Of a stretch of DNA of 12,801 nucleotides, positions 7,093 through 12,801 are shown piece by piece. Numbering within the stretch: the first letter of the stretch is position 1; the number at the start of each line of letters is the position of its first letter. Below the pieces are notes generated by a model. The model searched no databases. It was not told where the DNA came from and worked only from the letters and a program-made list of their open reading frames with translations. The stretch is from Thermoleophilia bacterium. GTDB lineage: Bacteria; Actinomycetota; Thermoleophilia; Gaiellales; Gaiellaceae. The DNA lies in NCBI GenBank assembly GCA_029858755.1, contig JAOUEK010000017.1, positions 1 to 12,801 of the forward strand, written 5' to 3'. The translations under genes were made by a program, and so were the position numbers.

Positions 7093-9336
7093 TCACATCG
7101 GTCGAGGCGGGGGCGGCGCTCCGGTGCCGCGCCCGCTCTCGTGCGAAAGGGCCGGATCGCCGACGAGGAGGGGCGAGGGCGCGACCCTGAGCACCCGCGC
7201 CATGCGGGCGGGTAGCCACCAGTTGTAACGTCCGAGGACGGCCATCAGCGAGGGGACGAGCGCCATGCGCACGATCGTCGCGTCGATCAGCACGGCGAGC
7301 ATGAGCCCGATCCCCAGCTCCTGCAGGGCGGCGACGCCGCCGAGCACGAACCCGAGGAACGCCGCGATCATGATCGCCGCCGCGGCCGTGATGATGCGCC
7401 CGGTGCGCTCGAGGCCGTGCGCCACCGCCCGCCTGTTCTCCGGCACATGGTCCCAGGACTCCCTCATCCTCGAGACGAGGAAGACCTCGTAGTCCATCGA
7501 GAGGCCGAAGAGCGTCGCGAAGAGGAGGATCGGGATCCACCCGTCCACCGCTCCCGTCTGCTCCAGTCCGACGAGCCCCGCGCCGACCCCCCACTGCGCC
7601 ACGGCGACGAGCAGGCCGCAGGCGGCAGCGACCGAGAGCAGGTTGAGGAGCACCGCCTTCAGCGGCAGCAGCAATGAGCGGAACGTCCGCAGCAGCACGA
7701 CGAAGGTCAGCGTGAGCACGGCGGCCACGAGCCACGGGAGCGCGGCGTACGCCCGATCGAGGAAGTCGACGCCCTGCGGGGGCGCTCCGCCCGCCTGGAC
7801 CGTGACGCCTGCCTGGAACCGCGCGCCCGGGATCAGCTCGCCGCGGATCCGCCGCACGAGGCGCTGCGACGACGGGTCGCCGTACTCGTGCCGCCCGGCC
7901 ACGATCACCCGTGCGTAGCGACCACTCTCGTCGACGTACGGCGACTTGCGCCCGGAGGCTACGACGGCGACCTCCGGCTCTCCGAAGAGCGCGTCGGCGA
8001 GCCGGTCGATCGCCTCGCGCGTCGGCCCGGTGTCGACGGCCTGCGGCCGCCCGGCGTCGACGACGATGTGCGTCGGCGTCACGGCTCCGGGGCCGACGCT
8101 GTCGCGGAGGAGCGCGAGGCCACGCGAGGACTCGAGGGAGGACGGGATGCCCGAGATGGAGCCCGGCGTGAGCTGGATCGCGAGCAGCGGCGCCGCCGCG
8201 GCGAGCAGCACGGCCGTGCCGCCGAGCAGGAAGGGCCACGGGCGACGCATGATCGCCCGGGCGAGCCGCGCCCAGAGCCCCCGGTCGACCGCCGCCGCGT
8301 CGCGGGGCTCCGGGAGCGTCGACACGTGGCGCCCGCGGGCGAGGTCGCCGAGCGCGATCCCTCGCGCACCCCGCGTGCCGAGGAACGAGAGCAGCACGGG
8401 CTGCAGCGTGAGCGCGGCGACGATCGACGCGAGCGGGATGAGGACGCCGGCGATGCCCAGCGAGCGGATGAACGGCACGGGGATCAGCGTGAGCAGCGCC
8501 AGCCCGATCGCCACGGCCGTCGCCGAGGCGATCACGGCGCGCCCCGCGGTCGCCATCGTGCGCACGATCGCCTCGTCCCGCGGGTGGCCGCGGGCGACCT
8601 CCTCACGAAACCGGTAGACGACGAGCAGCGAGTAGTCGATCGCCAGGCCGAGCCCGATCAGCTCCACGACGTTCGTGACGTAGGCGACCATCGCCACCGG
8701 GTGGGCCAGCGCCCAGAGGGCGACCAGCGCGGCACTGATCGTGCAGGCGGCGACGGCGACGGGGACGAGGACGGCGAAGGACACCCCGAGCAGCGCGAGC
8801 AACACGAGCAGCGCGATCGGGAGGGCGATCGCCTCGCCACGACGGAGGTCCGAGGCGAACACGGGGTCGAGGTCGCGCTGGATCGCCGGCGGCCCGGTGA
8901 CCACGGCGGGAGGCTGGCCGGGCTCGTCGAGCGCGCGGCGGAGGTCGTCGGCGTACCCCTTCGCGCGCTGCAGGTCGAGCCGGGTCGCGACCGTGCCGTA
9001 GAGGACGCCCGCACCGCTCTGGAGCTCGCCGGCCCTGGCCGTCGGGATCGCCTCGGCCACGCGCTCCAGCCGCCGCTGCTGCTCGCGCTGCACCCGCCGG
9101 TCGCCGGGGCGGGGCACGCTGACGACGACGGTGAAGGTACCGTCGGTGCGCTCCCCGAACCCGCGCTCGAGGAGCGTTGCGGCTCGATCCGACTCGGTGC
9201 CGGGCACCGCGAACGAGTTGGAGAGCAGCGCCGGCAGCCGCTGCGAGGCGACGACGCCGCCGGCCAGGAGGGCGAGGGCGAGCCCGAGGACGAGGAGCCG
9301 GAAGCGAAGGACTGCGCGGGTCCACCGCTCGAGCAC
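7093..9336 (-). CDS. MMPL/RND family transporter, complete
   Basis: A 747-aa inner-membrane transporter of the MmpL type, complete in this window. An N-terminal helix (residues 13-30) leads to an external porter domain, then a helix bundle (about 168-320), a cytoplasmic linker, a second helix and porter domain (about 367-530), and a second bundle (about 533-700). Both proton-relay helices are present: GLAIDYSLLVVYRFREE (Asp234-Tyr235) and GLSMDYEVFLVSRMRE (Asp615-Tyr616). The tail is Pro/Gly-rich. Such proteins export lipids or hydrophobic molecules using the proton gradient; the substrate is not predictable here. The GTG start at 9336 lacks a ribosome-binding site but sits 6 nt after TAGGCT, suggesting a leaderless message. 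Its similarity to the partial MMPL at the left edge is at family level. It is divergent from the cytochrome gene. Confidence 0.95.
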   Translation of the reverse strand: MLERWTRAVLRFRLLVLGLALALLAGGVVASQRLPALLSNSFAVPGTESDRAATLLERGFGERTDGTFTVVVSVPRPGDRRVQREQQRRLERVAEAIPTARAGELQSGAGVLYGTVATRLDLQRAKGYADDLRRALDEPGQPPAVVTGPPAIQRDLDPVFASDLRRGEAIALPIALLVLLALLGVSFAVLVPVAVAACTISAALVALWALAHPVAMVAYVTNVVELIGLGLAIDYSLLVVYRFREEVARGHPRDEAIVRTMATAGRAVIASATAVAIGLALLTLIPVPFIRSLGIAGVLIPLASIVAALTLQPVLLSFLGTRGARGIALGDLARGRHVSTLPEPRDAAAVDRGLWARLARAIMRRPWPFLLGGTAVLLAAAAPLLAIQLTPGSISGIPSSLESSRGLALLRDSVGPGAVTPTHIVVDAGRPQAVDTGPTREAIDRLADALFGEPEVAVVASGRKSPYVDESGRYARVIVAGRHEYGDPSSQRLVRRIRGELIPGARFQAGVTVQAGGAPPQGVDFLDRAYAALPWLVAAVLTLTFVVLLRTFRSLLLPLKAVLLNLLSVAAACGLLVAVAQWGVGAGLVGLEQTGAVDGWIPILLFATLFGLSMDYEVFLVSRMRESWDHVPENRRAVAHGLERTGRIITAAAAIMIAAFLGFVLGGVAALQELGIGLMLAVLIDATIVRMALVPSLMAVLGRYNWWLPARMARVLRVAPSPLLVGDPALSHESGRGTGAPPPPRPM

Positions 9337-9342
9337 GAGGCA

Positions 9343-9348
9343 AGCCTA
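9343..9348 (-). promoter_or_regulatory. Candidate -10 box of a leaderless promoter for the MMPL gene
   Basis: TAGGCT on the minus strand ends 6 nt before the GTG start at 9336; no Shine-Dalgarno sequence is present between them. No clear -35. Confidence 0.5.
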
Positions 9349-9369
9349 GACGAGCGGCGTCACGCGCCC

Positions 9370-9400
9370 AGGAGGATCCCCTACCGTGCGGGATCCCCCT
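9370..9400. promoter_or_regulatory. Inverted repeat in the MMPL/cytochrome divergent region (possible operator)
   Basis: AGGAGGATCCC (9370-9380) and GGGATCCCCCT (9390-9400) are complementary at 10 of 11 positions around a 9-nt centre. The dyad lies 22 bp upstream of the MMPL -10 box, over its expected -35 region, and about 47 bp upstream of the cytochrome -10 box. A regulator binding here could affect both genes. The regulator is unknown. Confidence 0.45.
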
Positions 9401-9446
9401 CACCGGGATGCGGAGTTCCCACAGGGGGGCGGCGGAGGGGCGGCGC

Positions 9447-9452
9447 TAGGAT
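9447..9452 (+). promoter_or_regulatory. Candidate -10 box of a leaderless promoter for the cytochrome gene
   Basis: TAGGAT ends 7 nt before the ATG at 9460, with no ribosome-binding site between. It fits the spacing seen at other genes in this window. Confidence 0.5.
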
Positions 9453-9459
9453 CGATCGC

Positions 9460-10251
9460 ATGGGGTCGTCCACCGCCCGGCGCAGGCGCTCTCTGGCGCG
9501 TGCGGCCGCGCTGGGCTGCGGAGCGCTGCTCACCGGCATCCTGGCCACCGGCGGGGCCGGCGGCACGAGCGCGCCGTCCGCCGGGAGCCCCGACCGGGGT
9601 CGCACCGTGTACCTGACGAGAGGCTGTGGCGGCTGTCACGACGCGAGCCCGGTGGGCGACGAACGGCCGGCGGGCCCCAAGCTCGAGGTGAAGGCGATGA
9701 CGCGCAACGCCAGGGCCGCCGGCCGGGCGCTCGGGCCGTACGTCCTCGAGTCGATCGTCGCACCGCGGGCGTTCGCCGTCCCCGGGTACGTCAGCGGCGC
9801 GATGCCCTCCTACGCGCAGCTCTCCACACGGGAGCTCGAGGACCTCGTCTCGTACCTGATCGGCGCGCCGTTCGCGGCCACGCCGGCAGCACGGATCCCC
9901 AAGCGGCCGGTCGCGGCCTGCGACGCGAGTGCACGCTGCAGGAGCACCGTCGCCCGCTGGCGCCGCGTCGCCTCGCTGCCGGCGTCGGCCGTTCCCGGCG
10001 CGAAGATCACGGCGGCCGCCGACTGCCTCACCTGCCACCGGTACGCGGGGAGCGGGCCGAAGGCGACGACCGCGCCGGACCTCACACGTCAGGCCCGTCG
10101 CAAGCGAACGGTCGCCTGGCTCGTCGCCAAGCTCCGCTGCCCCGACTGCCGGACGCCGGCCTCCGGGATGCCCTCGTACGAGGCGCTCGGCACGGCCAAC
10201 CTGCGCCGGGTGGCGATCTTCCTGCGGGCGTCACGCGGCGTGCAGCGCTAG
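9460..10251 (+). CDS. Exported di-haem cytochrome c
   Basis: A 263-aa electron-transfer protein outside the cytoplasmic membrane. An Arg-rich N-terminus (RRRRSLAR) and hydrophobic stretch (about residues 15-30) form a signal peptide or membrane anchor. Two haem c attachment sites are present, CGGCH (56-60) and CLTCH (189-193), each followed by a likely axial Met in a repeated motif, GAMPSYAQLS (Met115) and SGMPSYEALG (Met237), so it is two fused class-I-like domains. The second domain has an extra CPDC pair (227-230) followed by Arg instead of His, and the linker holds Cys154 and Cys160. The frame is open far upstream, but the ATG at 9460 is chosen because it immediately precedes the signal peptide and follows a TAGGAT box by 7 nt. 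No oxidase or dehydrogenase partner is encoded nearby, so its electron donor and acceptor are unknown. Confidence 0.92.
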   Translation: MGSSTARRRRSLARAAALGCGALLTGILATGGAGGTSAPSAGSPDRGRTVYLTRGCGGCHDASPVGDERPAGPKLEVKAMTRNARAAGRALGPYVLESIVAPRAFAVPGYVSGAMPSYAQLSTRELEDLVSYLIGAPFAATPAARIPKRPVAACDASARCRSTVARWRRVASLPASAVPGAKITAAADCLTCHRYAGSGPKATTAPDLTRQARRKRTVAWLVAKLRCPDCRTPASGMPSYEALGTANLRRVAIFLRASRGVQR

Positions 10252-10271
10252 ACGCGCACGACGGCCCATCC

Positions 10272-10292
10272 ACCGGGCGGCCGCCGCCCGGT
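10272..10292. terminator. Perfect hairpin between the convergent cytochrome and lyase genes
   Basis: ACCGGGCGG (10272-10280) and CCGCCCGGT (10284-10292) form a perfect 9-bp stem with a 3-nt loop. It starts 21 nt after the cytochrome stop and its last base is the final base of the lyase stop codon, so it can end both transcripts. No U-tract. Confidence 0.7.
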
Positions 10293-11695
10293 CAGGCCCG
10301 GCCCGCCGCGCGCCACGTCGTGGCCGAGCCTTCAAGCATCGGCGTGAGCGGCTCGAAGCGGGCCTGGAAGAACCGCAGGTGGGCGGGCTCGTACGTCATC
10401 CTTAGCCCCGACAGTCCCTCCCGCAGCTCGTGCACGGCGATCACCGTTTCGGCGACGTAGGTGAGGTGCTCCTGCGTGTACACGCGGCGGGGGATCGTGA
10501 GCCGCACGAGCTCGAGCCCGTCGTACGGCTCGTCGCCGTGCTGGCCGGAGACGATCCCGCGCTCCATCGACCGCACCCCGCCCTCGAGGTACAGCGCTGC
10601 AGCGAGCGCCTGCGCCGGGAACTCAGCCTGCGGGACGTGCGGCAGGAACCGCTTGGCGTCGAGGAACACGGCGTGCGCGCCCACGGGCACCACGATCGGC
10701 ACGCCCGCGTCCAGCAGGAGCCCGCCCAGGTACGCGGCCTGCTCGACCTCATGGCGCACCATGGCCTCGTCGGCCGACTCACGGATCCCCTGCGCGAGCG
10801 CCTCCATGTCGTGCCCCGCGATGCCGCCGTAGTGGGGGAAGCCCTCGTAGACGACGACCAGCTCCTTGAGCCGCTCGGCCAGCTCGTCGTCGTTGACGGC
10901 GACGAAGCCGCCGATCGGGACGAAGTGGTCCTTCTTCGAGGAGAAGACGGCCCCGTCCACCTGGTCGGCGATCTCGCGGATGATCTCGGGGAGAGGCCGG
11001 CCCGCATGGCCGGGCTCGCGGTCCTTCACGAACACCGCGTTCTCGGAGATCCGGGTCGCGTCGAGGACGAAGGGGACGCCGTGCTCGCGGGTCAGCGCGC
11101 GCACCGCGCGCAGGTTGTCGAGCGAGAACGGCTGGCCGCCCGCCATGTTGAGGCAGGCCTCCTGGCGGACGAACGCGACGCCCTCGGGCTCGGCGACGGT
11201 CAGCACGCGCTCGAGCGCGGCCAGGTCGATGTCGCCCTTGAACGGCGCCGTCGACTCGGGGTCGCTCGCCTCGGGCACGGCCACGTCGACCCACGTGCCG
11301 CCGGCGAGCACGACGTGCTCGCGCGACGTGGTGAAGTAGAGGTTCGAGGGGACGAGCAGGCCCGGTCGCACGAGCACCTGCGAGAGCAGGTGCTCGGCGC
11401 CTCTCCCCTGGTGGGTGGGGATCACGTGCCGCCACCCGTAGACGTCGTGGACGGCCGCCTCCAGCCGGAAGAAGCTCCGCGACCCCGCGTACGCCTCGTC
11501 GCCGAGCTCCATCGCCGCCCGCTGCTCCTGCGAGAGCGCCGACGTGCCGCTGTCGGTGAGCAGGTCGACGAAGACGTCCTCGGAGCGCAGGAGGAAGGTG
11601 TTGTACCCGGCCTCGGCGAGCGCCCGGCGCCGGTGCTCGCGGTCACGTAGCTCGATCGGCTCGACGACCTTGATCTTCCACGGCGGCGCCCGCAT
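10292..11695 (-). CDS. Tyrosine phenol-lyase/tryptophanase family PLP enzyme, TPL-like active site
   Basis: Cytoplasmic PLP-dependent beta-eliminating lyase (fold type I) that splits an aromatic amino acid into phenol or indole plus pyruvate and ammonia. From the ATG at 11695 it has 467 aa, normal for the family. Visible residues: Tyr69 (GDEAYAGS), Asp212 and Arg215 (VLDATR), PLP-binding Lys255 (SSKKD), and Arg in RLTIPRRVY for the substrate carboxylate. Motifs that separate the subfamilies favour tyrosine phenol-lyase: FTTSR (Thr122, equivalent to TPL Thr124) and GVRSMERG (Met377, Arg379, equivalent to Met379/Arg381), where E. coli tryptophanase has Val and Ile, plus paired Phe in LRFFQARF. 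Starts at 11704 and 11731 are possible; GGAG about 10 nt upstream supports 11695. Automatic annotation may call it tryptophanase. It stands alone, divergent from the cupin, with no amino-acid transporter in view. Confidence 0.93.
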   Translation of the reverse strand: MRAPPWKIKVVEPIELRDREHRRRALAEAGYNTFLLRSEDVFVDLLTDSGTSALSQEQRAAMELGDEAYAGSRSFFRLEAAVHDVYGWRHVIPTHQGRGAEHLLSQVLVRPGLLVPSNLYFTTSREHVVLAGGTWVDVAVPEASDPESTAPFKGDIDLAALERVLTVAEPEGVAFVRQEACLNMAGGQPFSLDNLRAVRALTREHGVPFVLDATRISENAVFVKDREPGHAGRPLPEIIREIADQVDGAVFSSKKDHFVPIGGFVAVNDDELAERLKELVVVYEGFPHYGGIAGHDMEALAQGIRESADEAMVRHEVEQAAYLGGLLLDAGVPIVVPVGAHAVFLDAKRFLPHVPQAEFPAQALAAALYLEGGVRSMERGIVSGQHGDEPYDGLELVRLTIPRRVYTQEHLTYVAETVIAVHELREGLSGLRMTYEPAHLRFFQARFEPLTPMLEGSATTWRAAGRA

Positions 11696-11740
11696 CCACC
11701 TCATGCTCCGTGTGGGGCTGCCGACGCGCATCCGCGGCCA

Positions 11741-11752
11741 CGCCGATCGGCG
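11741..11752. promoter_or_regulatory. 12-bp perfect palindrome in the lyase/cupin divergent region
   Basis: CGCCGATCGGCG reads the same on both strands and lies 45 bp upstream of the lyase start. It could be an operator, but GC-rich palindromes arise readily by chance in such DNA. The rest of the roughly 210-bp spacer shows only the cupin promoter. Confidence 0.25.
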
Positions 11753-11877
11753 GCGGGAGGACTACGGACGGCTCGCTCCGGCCGGCGATCGGGCTGCGCG
11801 CGTCTGCCGGGCTACCGAGCGTCCCGGGCCCGCCGACCTGTGCCCGAGCGCGATGGTCGCCGGCCCGCGCCTTCGTC

Positions 11878-11883
11878 TAGTGT
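11878..11883 (+). promoter_or_regulatory. Candidate -10 box for the cupin gene
   Basis: TAGTGT lies 25 nt before the GTG start. Unlike the leaderless cases, a strong AAGGAGG ribosome-binding site (11896-11902) fits between the expected transcription start and the gene. Confidence 0.4.
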
Positions 11884-11908
11884 CGGCCCGTCGACAAGGA
11901 GGAAGCCG

Positions 11909-12301
11909 GTGCCCGACTACACGATCAGGCCGCTGCATCAGGTCACCGACGTGCTCGGCGACTATCCGGGTGAGATGCGTCTCGCGACCTACGAGATCGA
12001 CGCTGAGCAGGCCGCACTGACCTGGCGGCGGATGCCGGCCAAGACCGGAGGGAAGGGGTCGTACGGCCACCGGCACAAGACGCAGGAGGAGATCTATCTC
12101 GTCGTGTCGGGAACCCTGCAGTTCAAGCTCGGTGACGACGTTGTCGACGTTCCCGCGGGAACGGTGGTCCGCGTCGCTCCCCACGTCGTGCGCTCCGTGT
12201 GGAACGAGGGGCCCGACGACGTGGAGCTCGTCATCGCCTCGAAGAAGATCGACGACCCGCAGGGTGACGCGGAGCTGGTCGAGGGCTTCTGGCCCGAGTA
12301 G
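11909..12301 (+). CDS. Small single-domain cupin
   Basis: A 130-aa cytoplasmic cupin (conserved beta-barrel). The GTG at 11909 is chosen because AAGGAGG lies 6 nt upstream and the protein then begins PDYTIRPLHQ; an open extension to 11840 is not conserved-looking. Cupin motif 1 is GSYGHRHKTQEEIYLVVSG, giving His54, His56 and Glu61 as metal ligands followed by Gly68 at the usual spacing. Motif 2 aligns as Gly84-x5-Ala90-x-His92-x2-Arg95-x3-Asn99, so the fourth ligand, normally His, is Arg95, and the conserved Pro/Gly are changed. It may bind metal with three residues or bind a small ligand without catalysis. Many such proteins are isomerases, dioxygenases or sugar-binding proteins, and nothing here decides. 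It is divergent from the lyase. Confidence 0.88.
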   Translation: MPDYTIRPLHQVTDVLGDYPGEMRLATYEIDAEQAALTWRRMPAKTGGKGSYGHRHKTQEEIYLVVSGTLQFKLGDDVVDVPAGTVVRVAPHVVRSVWNEGPDDVELVIASKKIDDPQGDAELVEGFWPE

Positions 12302-12318
12302 GCCGTCAGGTCGAGGTC

Positions 12319-12345
12319 GCGGCGGCCAGCCCTGGCCTCAGCCGC
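12319..12345. terminator. Hairpin between the cupin gene and the convergent broken gene
   Basis: GGCCAG (12324-12329) and CTGGCC (12332-12337), with an outer stem GCGGC (12319-12323)/GCCGC (12341-12345), form an 11-bp dyad. The only bulge, TCA (12338-12340), is the stop codon of the minus-strand frame. Lies 18 nt after the cupin stop. The 2-nt centre means the innermost pairs must open to form a loop. Confidence 0.5.
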
Positions 12346-12745
12346 TCGACCCGGGAGTCACGTCGAGGACGACCTCGAACGTCTCGCATGGCGTGCGGCG
12401 ACCGCTGCCCCCGGACGTCGGCGACATCGCGTGCAGAGCGGCGTCCGCTGCGCCGAGGTCGTCCTCCGTCTCGCAGAGCGTGAGGTCGATCACCGTGCCG
12501 ATCGTGTGTCGAGAAGAACGACGACCCTGGGCACGTCGCCGGCCTCCCATTGGGCATGGTGCGCGCTCCAGCTTCCGCTCGAACTCCGTATCGCGCCCGA
12601 GCATGTACGCCGCCGTCACGAGCAGCTCCAGATCGCCCGGGCCGAGCGGAGCCCGCTCGGCTACCCCCGACAGGGCCTCGTGGGCCTCCGCCCACGATCG
12701 GCGGCCGTACGCCGCGCGCCCGCGTTCGAGCTGGTTCGTCGTCAT
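12338..12745 (-). pseudogene. Broken chimera: TPR-type regulator start fused to ABM-like domain end
   Basis: One frame runs from ATG 12745 (preceded by GGAAGGAAGG) to the stop at 12338, but its two ends look like different proteins. Residues 1-60 (MTTNQLERGRAAYGRRSWAE, then EALSGVAERAPLGPGDLELL, then AAYMLGRD) resemble the N-terminal TPR region found in many actinobacterial LuxR-type regulators and related proteins. At GCGCGC (12561-12566) the expected continuation (AHHAQWEAGDVPR) moves to another frame, as if one GC dinucleotide had been lost. From about 12509 the original frame reads TVIDLTLCETEDDLGAADAA and later FEVVLDV, resembling the C-terminus of ABM-like (antibiotic biosynthesis monooxygenase) domains. 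Most of both parent genes is missing. I infer deletion and decay; a short expressed fusion protein of about 135 aa is the alternative. Confidence 0.6.
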
Positions 12746-12801
12746 CCCTTCCTTCCCCCGCAAGCCGTCACCGCAGCCTGGACGCGAAGGCCAGTCCGGA
12801 G
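12746..12801. other. Right-edge leader, no gene visible
   Basis: This short stretch holds the purine-rich ribosome-binding region of the broken gene and then ends. I see no further coding region or structure in it. Confidence 0.5.

Noticed and set aside
7888..9459. Long plus-strand open frame running into the cytochrome gene
   Set aside because: It is Arg/Asp/Glu/Gly-rich low-complexity translation opposite the MMPL gene; only the part from 9460 has cytochrome and signal-peptide features.
10430..11650. Plus-strand 406-aa open frame
   Set aside because: It lies antisense to the PLP lyase, which has all family motifs; the antisense product is charged low-complexity sequence typical of high-GC shadows.
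1..12801. Mobile element, CRISPR array or tRNA genes
   Set aside because: No transposase or integrase motifs, terminal repeats, regularly spaced repeats or tRNA-like sequences were seen on either strand.

Overview
The window is high-GC DNA (about 70% by eye) with dense, mostly chromosomal-looking genes. The mix of two MMPL transporters, a CBS-domain site-2 protease, a 1-Cys peroxiredoxin, frequent GTG starts and apparently leaderless promoters of the TANNNT type points to the Actinomycetota. A deep-branching lineage such as Thermoleophilia is my guess; no rRNA or other marker is present to settle it. I see no tRNA, rRNA, CRISPR array, insertion sequence or phage gene.

Layout from left to right. 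The window opens inside the C-terminal half of an MMPL/RND transporter (+), which converges on a minus-strand series: peroxiredoxin (4080-3421), YihY/BrkB membrane protein (3360-2305) and site-2 protease with two CBS domains (2294-1134). Hairpins lie at 1112-1140 and 3378-3394. Divergent from the peroxiredoxin, after a 346-bp spacer with a candidate promoter and a leader hairpin, is a three-gene plus-strand operon (4427-7088). It encodes only secreted proteins: two small paralogues (159 and 176 aa) and a 523-aa protein built from two copies of an Ig-like module. I do not recognise this set as a described system, and it is the best candidate here for something new. It converges, with only 4 bp between stop codons, on a complete 747-aa MMPL transporter (9336-7093, -).

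A short divergent control region with an 11-bp inverted repeat separates the MMPL gene from an exported di-haem cytochrome c (9460-10251, +). A perfect hairpin marks its convergence with a PLP-dependent beta-eliminating lyase (11695-10292, -) whose active-site residues look like tyrosine phenol-lyase rather than tryptophanase. Divergent from the lyase is a small cupin (11909-12301, +). The right end holds a minus-strand open frame (12745-12338) that seems to be a broken chimera: the start of a TPR-type regulator, frameshifted, joined to the tail of a monooxygenase-like (ABM) domain.

Functional themes are the cell envelope and export (MMPL, YihY, site-2 protease, secreted Ig-like proteins, exported cytochrome) plus peroxide defence and amino-acid breakdown. 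Apart from the secreted operon and the possible yihY/protease pair, the genes look like independent units. Two regularities recur: TANNNT boxes 6-7 nt before start codons, and hairpins at convergent gene ends that include the stop codons.
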